Source: Jiangella aurantiaca (lineage in GTDB: Bacteria; Actinomycetota; Actinomycetes; Jiangellales; Jiangellaceae). From it: 60,433 nt of DNA. How positions within the stretch are numbered: position 1 is the stretch's first letter; every line of letters starts with the position of its first letter. Made by a program: the position numbers and the translations under genes. Below are positions 1 through 8,024 of the stretch, in pieces. The stretch covers positions 1 to 60,433 of the forward strand of contig NZ_SMLB01000034.1 of assembly GCF_004349105.1 (NCBI RefSeq), in the 5' to 3' direction. The notes beneath the pieces were generated by a model. The model was not told the origin of the DNA, did not search any database, and saw only the letters and a program-made list of their open reading frames with translations.

Positions 1-677
1 GCCTCCGGCGGGGGCGGGTCAGCCGAGACGAGCACCTGCTCGCCGTCGGTGAGGACGCGGGCGAGGTTGATCGGGGTCAGGTCGGCGTCCGCAGTGGCTC
101 CGCCGGCCGCCTCGATGGCGTCCACCACCCGGGAACCGGCCGGCAGCTCGACCACGCCCGGACGGGCGACCAGCCCGGCCACGTGCACCACGATGGCCGC
201 CGGTGAGCCCGACGGCGGCGGCTCGCCGGACGGTGTCTCGCTGGAGGGAACCTCGTCGGCCGGCGGCTCGGTCCCGGTGGCGATGGGCCGGCCGGTGGCC
301 ACGAGCTCGGGCTCGAGGGGCACGACCTCCGGCCTGGCCAGCAGGAACAGCACCGCCGCGCCGATCACGCCGACCAGGACGACGAGCACGATCACCGCGA
401 GGTGGGTGCGCTCCAGCCCGAGCCGCGCCGGGCGGACGGCCACCGGCAACCGGTTCTGCAGTGAGTCCAGCCACTCCTGCGATCGGGCGTCGCCGTCGTG
501 ACCCGCCTCGTCCGCGCGGTCGCCGCCCGGCACCGGCTCGTCCCGCGGCGCCGGCGCGCTCTGATCCGTGGCTTCAGCGGGCGCTCCACCGCGCTGGGCG
601 CCGGCCAGGTGCGCCACCCGAGCACGGACGAGCGCCGCCGTCCGGTCGTCAGCGGGGCGGGAACGGAGCGATCGCAT
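1..677 (-). CDS. comEA: ComEA-like competence DNA-binding protein, 3' end cut by the window
   Basis: The reading frame begins at ATG 677 (MRSLRSRPADDRT) and runs off the left edge with no stop. Residues about 1-65 are charged and probably cytoplasmic. One membrane segment follows (AVIVLVVLVGVIGAAVLFLL), then a Pro/Glu/Ser-rich linker, then a soluble-ligand-binding beta-grasp (SLBB) stretch reading VHVAGLVARPGVVELPAGS and INLARVLTDGEQV. This is the usual layout of Gram-positive ComEA, whose C-terminal helix-hairpin-helix DNA-binding part would lie outside the window. ComEA is membrane-anchored and binds incoming DNA outside the cell. In many actinobacteria comEA lies near leuS and a degV-like gene; here an ECF module sits between them. 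No strong ribosome site is visible before the ATG, so the start is likely but not certain. Confidence 0.85.
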   Translation of the reverse strand, partial: MRSLRSRPADDRTAALVRARVAHLAGAQRGGAPAEATDQSAPAPRDEPVPGGDRADEAGHDGDARSQEWLDSLQNRLPVAVRPARLGLERTHLAVIVLVVLVGVIGAAVLFLLARPEVVPLEPELVATGRPIATGTEPPADEVPSSETPSGEPPPSGSPAAIVVHVAGLVARPGVVELPAGSRVVDAIEAAGGATADADLTPINLARVLTDGEQVLVSADPPPPE

Positions 678-730
678 GCCAGCGACGCTAGGTCCCACCA
701 CCGACCGCGGCGACCGCCGAAACCGGCTGC

Positions 731-768
731 TGTGGACAACTGAAGGAACTGGTCAGGGCTGTGGACAA
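731..768 (-). promoter_or_regulatory. Two exact actinobacterial DnaA boxes
   Basis: TGTGGACAA occurs at 731-739 and again at 760-768, 29 bp apart in the same orientation. Its reverse complement, TTGTCCACA, is the DnaA-box consensus of high-GC actinobacteria. The pair lies in the roughly 200-bp non-coding stretch (678-882) just upstream of comEA. No AT-rich unwinding element, dnaA, dnaN or parAB is nearby, so this is not oriC. It may titrate DnaA or let DnaA regulate comEA. Confidence 0.5.
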
Positions 769-882
769 GCTGGGACGCGGCTCGCCCGACACTGCCGATG
801 AGCGTGCGGTCGACATGGGAATCGATCCGGGCGCCGCCGCCTTCGACCACAACGCCCGGACCGTTCGTGTCGACGATCGAGC

Positions 883-1593
883 TCAGTCCCGAGCTGGTGC
901 GTTCAGCCTGTGAACCTCTGCAGAGCCGGGAACCACTTCACCGTTGATGAGGAGCTCGGCGGTGAACGCCTCAACGTCGTCGGGCACTTCGAACAGGGCG
1001 TAACCAGCGCCGTCCACCGTGTATACGGGCAGGTCCTCGACGTCGGCCGACGTTGTGATGCGCACCGCGGTGACGTCTGGGTGAACCGCCCAGAGCCAGA
1101 CGAGCGCATCTCCGACGGGGACTCCGCCGTCATTGAAGAGGGCCGGGTTCGCGAGGTACCGCTTGGTGTCGACCCCGCAATCGTCGACGCGCTCGCCGTA
1201 CTGCTCGCCGACGGTGTTCCACTCACTTCCGAAGAGGTTCTCGCGCTCCTCGACGAGTTCGACGCCCTGTGCCGGCCGATCACACTCGGTTCTGCGGTTC
1301 TCCACGAGCAGATAGTCGCTGCCACCCACGTTTCCCTTCGCGATGATCGACTCGGGGGGGATCTGGTCGACGTACTCCGGTCCCGACTGGATGAACGCGG
1401 CAGCCGCCAGGGCGAGGGGAACGGCGACGGCTCCGGCGACCAGCCCGATGCGGCGATAGCGGCGGTGCGGCCGCTTGCCGGTGTTACCACCTGGCGCGGC
1501 GGACACGTCGGCCGTGACGGTTTCGGCGACCGTCTCGAGGGTGTGTCGCAGGTGCTGGTCCAGCCGAAGGTCGGTGATGGGTTCGTTGGTCAT
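883..1593 (-). CDS. Single-pass membrane protein, probable ECF sigma partner
   Basis: A 236-residue protein beginning MTNEPITDLRLDQHLR. An N-terminal cytoplasmic region of about 48 residues ends in a basic patch (GKRPHRRYRR), followed by one membrane helix (IGLVAGAVAVPLALAAAAF) and an extracytoplasmic domain of about 165 residues that I do not recognise by fold. Its ATG overlaps the stop of the sigma factor gene by ATGA, so the two are translationally coupled. By position and topology it is a candidate anti-sigma factor or signal-sensing partner. I see no HxxxCxxC zinc motif, so it is not a classical ZAS anti-sigma factor. Identity as an anti-sigma factor rests on context alone. Confidence 0.7.
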   Translation of the reverse strand: MTNEPITDLRLDQHLRHTLETVAETVTADVSAAPGGNTGKRPHRRYRRIGLVAGAVAVPLALAAAAFIQSGPEYVDQIPPESIIAKGNVGGSDYLLVENRRTECDRPAQGVELVEERENLFGSEWNTVGEQYGERVDDCGVDTKRYLANPALFNDGGVPVGDALVWLWAVHPDVTAVRITTSADVEDLPVYTVDGAGYALFEVPDDVEAFTAELLINGEVVPGSAEVHRLNAPARD

Positions 1594-2054
1594 CGCAGTG
1601 CCTTTCGCAGCTTGTCGAGGGCTCGACGATGGTCGGAGCGGACCGTCGATTCGGACCGCTCGAGGACCTGGGCGATCTCGACCAAGGGAAGGTCTTCGTA
1701 GTAGTGCAGGACCACGACAGCCCGTTGGGGCCATGGCAAGTGCTGGATCAGGGTCCAGGTCTCGTCCACCTCCGGAGGAAGGACGACCGCCTCCGATTGG
1801 GCAACCGGAACGAGCGTGGCCAGGCGGTATCGACGTCGTTGTCCGTCCTTCACCAGGTTCAGGACCGACCGTCTCAGGTACGACGCCGGGCTTTGAATCT
1901 GGTCCCATCGCGATTGAGCCGACGCGAACGCGCTCTGCACGACGTCCTCACTCGTCTCCCGCGAGCCACAGAGGAGATAGGCGAACCGCAGCAGCGGCAG
2001 TCGCTGCTCGCGGTAGGTCTCCTCGAACCCGGCCGAAGCCTTCTCAGTTGGCAT
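1590..2054 (-). CDS. ECF sigma factor, SigE-like family
   Basis: A 154-residue protein of typical length for the small SigE-like ECF family. Sigma-70 region 2 is seen near the N-terminus (LLRFAYLLCGSRETSEDVVQ, with the usual acidic residues before the -10 recognition helix). Region 4 is near the C-terminus (LPWPQRAVVVLHYYEDLPLV, then a helix-turn-helix with ESTVRSDHRRALDKLRKAL). I start at ATG 2054; a GTG immediately upstream (2057) is equally readable. The stop overlaps the start of the membrane-protein gene, as expected for a sigma/partner pair. It directs RNA polymerase to a small regulon that cannot be deduced here; a possible autoregulatory promoter lies directly upstream. Confidence 0.9.
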   Translation of the reverse strand: MPTEKASAGFEETYREQRLPLLRFAYLLCGSRETSEDVVQSAFASAQSRWDQIQSPASYLRRSVLNLVKDGQRRRYRLATLVPVAQSEAVVLPPEVDETWTLIQHLPWPQRAVVVLHYYEDLPLVEIAQVLERSESTVRSDHRRALDKLRKALR

Positions 2055-2066
2055 CACACCTGCAAT

Positions 2067-2092
2067 GTCGTCCGACGACGGTTCAGCGTTGC
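2067..2092 (-). promoter_or_regulatory. Possible ECF-type autoregulatory promoter
   Basis: Reading the minus strand, GCAAC (2092-2088) and CGAC (2070-2067) are separated by 17 bases and end about 10 bases before the sigma-factor start. Many ECF factors use -35 elements containing AAC and -10 elements containing CGTC or similar. The match is short and was found by eye. Confidence 0.25.
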
Positions 2093-2229
2093 ACCGAACC
2101 AGAGACGTCTGTCGTGTTGGTCGATGTGTTCGCCAAGGACGTTCGCCGCTTCGTCGGCACGCCGGCTCCCACCACAGTGCCCTCGGGCGGTGCGTGCTGA
2201 GCGTTCTCGCCGGCAGCTGCCGAATCCCC

Positions 2230-2688
2230 TCAGGTCACGCAGAACTCGTTGCCCTCCGGGTCCTGAAGGACGGTCCAGGAGTTGCCGTACTGCTCGGTCG
2301 TGCCGACCACCGTGGCTCCGGCGGCGACCAGCTCGGCGACCTTGGCATCGATGGCGGCCCGGACGTCGGCCTCCGGCGGCCGGCCGCCGTCGGCGGTGGT
2401 GTAGCGCCAGGCGCGGACGTCGAGGTGGACGCGGTTCTTGGCCGTCTTGGGCTCGGGCACCTTCTGGAAGAAGATCCGTGGCAGCGCGCCATCGGGGTCG
2501 ATGATGGCGCTGGCAGAGTCCCACTGATCCTCTGGGACGTTCCAGGCGGCCAGGGCCTCCTCCCAGGTGGCGAAGCCCTCGGGCGGCGGCTCGAGCCGGT
2601 ACCCGAGCGCCAGCGCCCAGAACTCTGCCAGCCGGCGCGGCTCGGCGGCGTCGAAGGTGAGGTTGAAGATCTCGGACGCGATCGGCAT
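2230..2688 (-). CDS. VOC/glyoxalase-like domain protein
   Basis: A 152-residue protein starting MPIASEIFNLTFDAAEP. The start at ATG 2688 is chosen because AGGA lies about 10 bases upstream; a TTG at 2718 would add ten residues. It has the two-module beta-alpha-beta pattern of the vicinal-oxygen-chelate fold: an N-terminal half with PRRLAEFWALALGYRLE and a C-terminal half ending SWTVLQDPEGNEFCVT. The HLDV segment in the middle could supply one metal ligand. This matches the short glyoxalase-like proteins common in actinobacteria, for which no substrate can be assigned from sequence. It lies about 32 bases after degV in the same direction, so it may be co-transcribed with leuS-degV. Confidence 0.85.
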   Translation of the reverse strand: MPIASEIFNLTFDAAEPRRLAEFWALALGYRLEPPPEGFATWEEALAAWNVPEDQWDSASAIIDPDGALPRIFFQKVPEPKTAKNRVHLDVRAWRYTTADGGRPPEADVRAAIDAKVAELVAAGATVVGTTEQYGNSWTVLQDPEGNEFCVT

Positions 2689-2720
2689 CCCCCAGATCCT
2701 GCCAGCCGCCACCGACAACG

Positions 2721-3632
2721 TCAGTGCGGGCTGATCACCGCGGCCAGCAGGCCCGGCCCGACGTGGGCACCGATGACGGCACCGACCTCGGTGACCACGA
2801 CGGAGCCGACGGACGGGAGGCGGTCAGCGAGACGGCCGGCCAGTTCGACGGCACGGGCCGCGTTGTCGAGGTGGTGCACGGCGACGTCGACGCGGCCACC
2901 GGCGGCCAGCGCCCGCTCGACGGCGAGGTCCTCCAGGCGCGCCCGGGCCCGCGCCGACGTGCGGACCTTCTCCAGCAGGTCGACCCAGCCGTCGCGCAGG
3001 TGGAGCAGCGGCTTGATCGCCAGCGCCGTCCCCACCACGGCCGAGGCCGCGCCCACGCGGCCGCCTCGGCGCAGGTACTCGAGCGTGTCCACGTAGAAGA
3101 ACGCCGACGACCGGACGGCCCGGTCCAGCGCCAGCGCCGCCACCTCGTCCGCCGTCAGCCCGCGCGCCGCCGCCGACGCCGCCACCAGGACCGCGAACCC
3201 GAGCCCCATCCCGAGCGACCGGGAGTCGACCACGTGCACCGGGATCGGCGCGTCGCGGGCGGCGAGCCGGGCCGCGTCCGCCGTCCCGGACAGGCTGCCG
3301 GAGATGTGCACCGACACGACGGCGGTGACCCCCGCCGCGGCCGCCGACTCGTACACGTCGAGGAACGTCCGCGGGCTGGGCCGCGACGTCGTCACGGGCA
3401 CGTGGGCCCGCAGCGCGTCGGCGACCTCCCGCGGCCCGAACCGCCGTTCGGCACCGGGACCGCCGACGCCCGCCCCGGCCCCCAACCGCGGCGACGCGGC
3501 CGGCGTCCACTCGTCGACGGCGACACCGTCGACGACCACCTGCAGCGGCACCACCCGGATGCCGTGCGACTCGACGTCGCCGGCGGCCAGGTGCGCCGTC
3601 GAGTCGGTGACGACCGCGACCCGCGCCGTCAC
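2721..3632 (-). CDS. DegV family fatty-acid-binding protein
   Basis: A 303-residue protein with the DegV signature blocks in order: VVTDSTAHL at the N-terminus, TSRPSP near residue 82 (the loop that binds the fatty acid carboxylate), VHISGSLSGT, VVDSRSLGMGLG, YLRRGGRVG, and the C-terminal GAVIGAHVGPGLL. DegV/FakB proteins carry a bound fatty acid and hand it to the kinase FakA for phosphorylation. No FakA homologue is in the window. The GTG start is 6 bases after the leuS stop, so the two genes almost certainly form one transcript. An Ala/Gly-rich insertion (about residues 46-62) is atypical but lies in a loop. Confidence 0.92.
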   Translation of the reverse strand: MTARVAVVTDSTAHLAAGDVESHGIRVVPLQVVVDGVAVDEWTPAASPRLGAGAGVGGPGAERRFGPREVADALRAHVPVTTSRPSPRTFLDVYESAAAAGVTAVVSVHISGSLSGTADAARLAARDAPIPVHVVDSRSLGMGLGFAVLVAASAAARGLTADEVAALALDRAVRSSAFFYVDTLEYLRRGGRVGAASAVVGTALAIKPLLHLRDGWVDLLEKVRTSARARARLEDLAVERALAAGGRVDVAVHHLDNAARAVELAGRLADRLPSVGSVVVTEVGAVIGAHVGPGLLAAVISPH

Positions 3633-3638
3633 GCGACG

Positions 3639-6512
3639 TCAGCCCGGGACGACGTTGACCAGCTTGGGCGCCCGCACGACGACCGTGCGCACGGGCCGGC
3701 CGTCCAGCGACCGCCGCACCGCCTCGGACTCCAGCGCCAGCGCCCGCAGCTCGTCCTCGCCGATCGACGGGGGGACCTCCAGGCGGTCGCGGACCTTGCC
3801 GGCGACCTGGACGACGCAGGTGACCGTCTCTTCCACCAGGTAGGCGGGGTCGGCCTCGGGGAACGGCTCGTGCACCAGCGACTGCGGGTGCCCCAGCCGC
3901 GACCACAGCTCCTCGGCGATGTGCGGCGCGACGGGCGCGAGCATCAGCACCAGCGCCTCAGCCGCCTCACGGGGGACGGTGTCCAACTTGGTCAGGTGGT
4001 TGTTCAGCTCGATCATGCGGGCGATGGCGGTGTTGAACCGCATCGCCTCCATGTCGGTACGGACGGCGTCGATGGCGCGGTGCAGGACCCGCCGGGTCTC
4101 GTCGTCGGCCGGAGCGGTCGACACGACCGTCTCGCCTGTGTCTTCTGAGACGATGTTCCGCCAGACCCGCTGCAGGAACCGCAGCGACCCGACGACGGCG
4201 CGGGTCTCCCACGGCCGGGACAGGTCCAGCGGACCCATCGACATCTCGTACACCCGGAAGGTGTCAGCGCCGTAGTCGCGATACATGTCGTCGGGCGTGA
4301 CCATGTTCTTCAGGCTCTTGCCCATCTTCCCGTACTCGCGGGTGACCGGGCGGCCCTCGAAGGTGTAGCCGTCCCCGTCCTCGACCACCTGCTCGGCCGG
4401 GACGTACTGGCCGCGCTCGTCGACGTAGGCGTAGGCCTGGATGTAGCCCTGGTTGAACAGCTTGTGGAACGGCTCCTCGCTGGACACGTGGCCCAGGTCG
4501 AACAGCACCTTGTGCCAGAACCGCGAGTACAGCAGGTGCAGGACGGCGTGCTCGACACCGCCGATGTACAGGTCGACGCCGCCGGCGTCACCGTCGCCCT
4601 GCGGGCCCATCCAGTACCGCTCGACCTCGGGGTCGACCAGCCGCTCGGTGTTGGTGGGGTCCAGGTAGCGCAGCTCGTACCAGCACGACCCGGCCCAGTT
4701 GGGCATGGTGTTGGTGTCGCGGCGGTACCGCTTCGGGCCGTCGCCCAGGTCCAGCTCGACCTCGACCCACTCCGGGACGCGGGCCAGCGGCGGCTCGGGC
4801 ATGGTATCTGCAGCGTCGGCGTCATATGTGCGCGGCGAGTAGTCGGGCACCTCGGGCAGGTCGACCGGCAGCTGGTCGTCCGGCACGGCGATGGGCTGGT
4901 CGTTCTCGTCGTAGACGATCGGGAACGGCTCGCCCCAGTAGCGCTGCCGGCTGAACAGCCAGTCGCGCAGCCGGTACGTGACGGCGCCCTCGCCGGTCCC
5001 CTTCGACTCCAGCCAGGCGATGATCGCGGCCTTCGCCTCGGCGACGCCCATGCCGTTCAGCGAGATCTCGTCGTTGGCGGAGTTGACCGCCGGACCCTCG
5101 CCGACGTACGCCTCGCCGTCGAAGCCGTCCGGCGGCTGCACGGTCCGGATGATCGGCAGGTCGAACCGCTCGGCGAACTCCCAGTCGCGCTCGTCCTGGC
5201 CGGGCACCGCCATGATGGCGCCGGTGCCGTACCCCATCAGCACGTAGTCGGCGACGAAGACGGGGATGCGCTCCCCGTTGACGGGGTTGACGGCGAACGA
5301 GCCGGTGAACACGCCGGTCTTGTCGCGGCCCCCTGAGGACCCAGCCTGACGCTCCGCATCTGTTTTTGTCGCGGCCTGGGCGCGGTAGGCGGCGACGGCG
5401 TCGGTGGGCGTCGCGTGCCCGCCGGTCCAGGCGTCCTTCGTCCCCGCGGGCCAGGCCGACGGCGTCAGCGCGTCGACCAGCGGGTGCTCGGGCGCCACCA
5501 CCATGAACGTCGCGCCGAACATGGTGTCGGGGCGGGTGGTGAAGATCTCCAGGTCGCCGGCGTCGGTCCGGAAGCGCGTGTTCGCGCCGGTGGACCGGCC
5601 GATCCAGTTGCGCTGCATCGTCTTGACCTTCTCGGGCCAGTCGATGCGGTCCAGATCGTCGATCAGCCGGTCGGCGTAGGCGGTGATGCGCATCATCCAC
5701 TGGCGCAGGTTGCGCTTGAACACCGGGAAGTTGCCGCGCTCGCTGCGGCCGTCGGCCGTGACCTCCTCGTTGGCCAGCACCGTCCCCAGCCCGGGGCACC
5801 AGTTGACGGGCGACTCGGACACGTAGGCCAGCCGGTAATCGTCGACGATGCGGCGCCGCTCGACGGCGTCCAGCTCACTCCACGCGCGGCCCCCGGGCAC
5901 AGCGCGCCGGCCGCTCTCGAACTCCTCGATCAGCTCCGCGATCGGCCGCGCGCGCCCGCGTCCGCCGTCGGCGGAGGTGTCGTACCAGGACTCGAAGATC
6001 TGCAGGAAGATCCACTGCGTCCAGCGGACGTAACCGGGATCGATGGTCGCGAACGTGCGTCGGTTGTCGTGCGCCAGCCCCAGCCGGCGCAACTGCCGGC
6101 GCATGGTCGCGATGTTCTCTTCGGTGGTCTTGCGCGGGTGCTGGCCGGTCTGGACGGCGTACTGCTCGGCCGGCAGCCCGAACGCATCGTAGGCCAGCGC
6201 GTGCAGGACGTTGTCGCCGCGCATGCGCCGGTAGCGGCCGAACACGTCGGTGGCGATGTACCCCAGTGGGTGGCCGACGTGCAGCCCCTTCCCGGACGGG
6301 TACGGGAACATGTCCATCACGAAGAACTTCTTCGCGGGCAGCTCGGTGCCGGGCTCGGCCAGCGGGCCGGTGGGGTTGGGCGCGTCGAACGTGCCCTCGT
6401 GCTCCCAGCGGTCCTGCCAGCGCTGCTCGATCTGGCCGGCCACCTCGGCGGTGTAGCGATACGGCGCGTCGTCGACGGGCGTCGTCGTCGTGCCGGTCTG
6501 CGTCTGGCTCAT
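3639..6512 (-). CDS. leuS: Leucyl-tRNA synthetase
   Basis: A 957-residue class Ia synthetase that charges tRNA-Leu in the cytoplasm. The HIGH motif appears as GLHVGH near residue 80 and the KMSKS loop as KMGKS near residue 730. Between them lie the CP1 editing domain ([20 protein letters not shown] and the [20 protein letters not shown] block) and the [14 protein letters not shown] zinc-domain region. The C-terminal anticodon-binding and [12 protein letters not shown] regions are complete. The KMGKS form is usual in actinobacterial LeuRS. A GAGGGAC ribosome site lies about 13 bases before ATG 6512. Expression is probably controlled by the leader peptide and terminator at 6554-6657. degV follows after 6 bases. 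Confidence 0.98.
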   Translation of the reverse strand: MSQTQTGTTTTPVDDAPYRYTAEVAGQIEQRWQDRWEHEGTFDAPNPTGPLAEPGTELPAKKFFVMDMFPYPSGKGLHVGHPLGYIATDVFGRYRRMRGDNVLHALAYDAFGLPAEQYAVQTGQHPRKTTEENIATMRRQLRRLGLAHDNRRTFATIDPGYVRWTQWIFLQIFESWYDTSADGGRGRARPIAELIEEFESGRRAVPGGRAWSELDAVERRRIVDDYRLAYVSESPVNWCPGLGTVLANEEVTADGRSERGNFPVFKRNLRQWMMRITAYADRLIDDLDRIDWPEKVKTMQRNWIGRSTGANTRFRTDAGDLEIFTTRPDTMFGATFMVVAPEHPLVDALTPSAWPAGTKDAWTGGHATPTDAVAAYRAQAATKTDAERQAGSSGGRDKTGVFTGSFAVNPVNGERIPVFVADYVLMGYGTGAIMAVPGQDERDWEFAERFDLPIIRTVQPPDGFDGEAYVGEGPAVNSANDEISLNGMGVAEAKAAIIAWLESKGTGEGAVTYRLRDWLFSRQRYWGEPFPIVYDENDQPIAVPDDQLPVDLPEVPDYSPRTYDADAADTMPEPPLARVPEWVEVELDLGDGPKRYRRDTNTMPNWAGSCWYELRYLDPTNTERLVDPEVERYWMGPQGDGDAGGVDLYIGGVEHAVLHLLYSRFWHKVLFDLGHVSSEEPFHKLFNQGYIQAYAYVDERGQYVPAEQVVEDGDGYTFEGRPVTREYGKMGKSLKNMVTPDDMYRDYGADTFRVYEMSMGPLDLSRPWETRAVVGSLRFLQRVWRNIVSEDTGETVVSTAPADDETRRVLHRAIDAVRTDMEAMRFNTAIARMIELNNHLTKLDTVPREAAEALVLMLAPVAPHIAEELWSRLGHPQSLVHEPFPEADPAYLVEETVTCVVQVAGKVRDRLEVPPSIGEDELRALALESEAVRRSLDGRPVRTVVVRAPKLVNVVPG

Positions 6513-6553
6513 CGGAAATCGTCCCTCATCTGTGGTGTCGGGCCCGGAACGTG

Positions 6554-6579
6554 AAAAGACCCCTCACGCAGGAGGGGTC
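6554..6579 (-). terminator. Intrinsic terminator inside the leuS leader (attenuator)
   Basis: On the minus strand GACCCCTC and GAGGGGTC form a perfect 8-bp stem with a 6-base loop, followed directly by TTTT. It lies about 42 bases upstream of the leuS start and about 42 bases after the stop of the leader peptide, so it would end transcription before leuS. A second small hairpin (GACGCC/GGCGTC, 6594-6613) and a 7-bp complementarity between the end of the leader peptide (6625-6631) and the bases just before the terminator (6581-6587) are also present and could form alternative structures. Confidence 0.8.
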
Positions 6580-6621
6580 AGCCGCGCCGACGTGACGCCG
6601 CGAAAAGGGCGTCCGTTGCAG

Positions 6622-6657
6622 TCAGCGCGGCCCGATAAGGAGCAGCAGGCCTCGCAC
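6622..6657 (-). CDS. leuS leader peptide with four Leu codons
   Basis: An 11-residue reading frame, GTG start to TGA, encoding MRGLLLLIGPR. Four consecutive leucine codons (CTG CTG CTC CTT, 6648-6637) form its core. The GTG lies six bases after a TATCCT hexamer, so the transcript probably begins at the start codon and the peptide is translated without a Shine-Dalgarno site. A peptide rich in the cognate amino acid, followed by a terminator upstream of a synthetase gene, is the classic layout for ribosome-mediated attenuation. If charged tRNA-Leu is scarce, the ribosome stalls at the Leu run and leuS transcription continues. I found this by reading the leader; it is too short for normal gene calling. 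Confidence 0.72.
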   Translation of the reverse strand: MRGLLLLIGPR

Positions 6658-6663
6658 GTGGTC

Positions 6664-6669
6664 AGGATA
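6664..6669 (-). promoter_or_regulatory. -10 element of the leuS transcript
   Basis: TATCCT (TANNNT pattern) lies exactly six bases upstream of the leader-peptide GTG at 6657, placing +1 at or next to the start codon. No convincing -35 hexamer is visible in the GC-rich upstream sequence. The promoter overlaps the upstream region of the divergent terC-like gene, which starts only 49 bases away. Confidence 0.5.
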
Positions 6670-6705
6670 GCGCACTCGCCCGCCCCACGCCCCTCAGGTG
6701 TGGCC

Positions 6706-7920
6706 ATGGACGTCCCCGGCTGGGTGTGGACACTGACGGTGGCCGGCCTCGTCGCACTGCTGGCCTTCGACTACGTCTTCCACATCCGCAAGGCGCACGT
6801 CCCGACGCTGCGCGAGGCCGCGGTGTGGTCGGCGCTGTACGTCGGGATCGCCGTAGCCTTCGGCATCGGCGTCCTGGTGTTCGGCGGGACCGCGATGGGC
6901 ACGGAGTACTTCGCCGGCTACCTCACCGAGAAGGCGCTGTCGGTCGACAACCTGTTCGTCTTCCTGGTCATCCCGCACAGTTTCCGGGTGCCGCGCGAGT
7001 ACCAGCAGAAGTCGCTGCTGTTCGGCATCACGTTCTCGCTGCTCGCCCGGACCGCGCTGATCTTCGTCGGGTCGGCGCTGATCAACACGTTCGCCTGGGT
7101 GTTCTACCTGTTCGGGCTGGTGCTGCTGGTGACGGCGGGCAACATGCTCAAGCCCCGCGGCGGCGAGGTCGAGGAGGCCGGCAACATCGCCGTCCGCGCC
7201 GCCCGGCGGCTCTTCCACACGACGGACGGCTACGAGGACGGCCGGCTGTTCACCGTGCGCGACGGGCGCCGCGCGATGACGCCGTTGCTGCTGGTGATGG
7301 TGGCGCTGGCCGGCACGGACGTGCTGTTCGCGCTGGACTCGATCCCGGCCATCTTCGGGCTGACGCAGAACGTCTATCTGGTCTTCACCGCCGTCGCGTT
7401 CTGGCTGCTCGGGCTGCGGCAGCTGTACTTCCTCATCGACGGCCTGCTGGACCGGCTGATCTACCTGGCCTTCGGGCTGGCCACGATCCTGGCCTTCATC
7501 GGTGTGCGGCTCATCCTGCACGCGCTGCATGAGAACAACCTGCCGTTCGTCAACAACGGCGAACCGGTCGAGGTGGCCGAGCCCAGCACCGGGCTGTCGC
7601 TCGGCGTCATCGTCGTGGTCCTGGTGGTGACGGTGGTCGCGTCGCTGGTCAGCCACACCGGCCGGGCCCAGACGGCGATCGCCGGCGCCCGCCGGCACGC
7701 GACCGCCTACCTGGACTCGGAGTACACCGCCGACCCGGCCGAGCGGGAGCGGATCTTCCAGCGCCTGGTCGACGAGAAACAGCAGATCATCGCGCTCGGG
7801 CCGAAGTACAAGCAGATGGCCAAGGACGCCGAGGGCCTGCTCGACCTGGTCGACCGGGCCAAGGCCAGCCACGACGCGGCGGTGGCCCGGGGCGAGACCC
7901 CCGCCGGCCACCACCACTAG
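6706..7920 (+). CDS. TerC family integral membrane protein
   Basis: A 404-residue membrane protein with about nine hydrophobic helices. TerC hallmarks are EYFAGYLTEKALSVDNLFVF near residue 66 and the second acidic membrane motif GTDVLFALDSIPAIFG. The family is linked to tellurite resistance and, in other bacteria, to manganese export and metal loading of exported proteins; the ion for this one is unknown. After the last helix the C-terminus is hydrophilic and helical, ending in GHHH. The start at ATG 6706 is supported by AGGTG nine bases upstream; it gives MDVPGWVWTLTVAGLVALL, a normal family N-terminus. No yybP-ykoY type riboswitch is possible in the short 48-bp divergent gap to the leuS leader. 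Confidence 0.92.
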   Translation: MDVPGWVWTLTVAGLVALLAFDYVFHIRKAHVPTLREAAVWSALYVGIAVAFGIGVLVFGGTAMGTEYFAGYLTEKALSVDNLFVFLVIPHSFRVPREYQQKSLLFGITFSLLARTALIFVGSALINTFAWVFYLFGLVLLVTAGNMLKPRGGEVEEAGNIAVRAARRLFHTTDGYEDGRLFTVRDGRRAMTPLLLVMVALAGTDVLFALDSIPAIFGLTQNVYLVFTAVAFWLLGLRQLYFLIDGLLDRLIYLAFGLATILAFIGVRLILHALHENNLPFVNNGEPVEVAEPSTGLSLGVIVVVLVVTVVASLVSHTGRAQTAIAGARRHATAYLDSEYTADPAERERIFQRLVDEKQQIIALGPKYKQMAKDAEGLLDLVDRAKASHDAAVARGETPAGHHH

Positions 7921-8024
7921 GGTGCGTCGACACGAGTTTCGTGCGGAGTCGGTCGCCACACCGCAAGCGGCCGCCTGACGCTGCTGGTACTGGGGTCGCG
8001 GAGACGCGGCCTGCCGAGGCGGCG

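Noticed and set aside
731-768. Chromosomal origin
   Set aside because: Only two boxes, no AT-rich unwinding region, and none of the usual oriC neighbours.
2721-4148. Long plus-strand reading frames opposite degV and leuS
   Set aside because: They are Arg/Gly/Pro-rich mirror frames of high-GC genes, with codon bias that belongs to the other strand.
4313-4327. KMGKS instead of KMSKS in LeuRS as a defect
   Set aside because: This form is usual in actinobacterial leucyl-tRNA synthetases.
6513-6660. T-box riboswitch upstream of leuS
   Set aside because: I find no T-box sequence or specifier-loop architecture; the Leu-rich uORF and the terminator explain the leader better.
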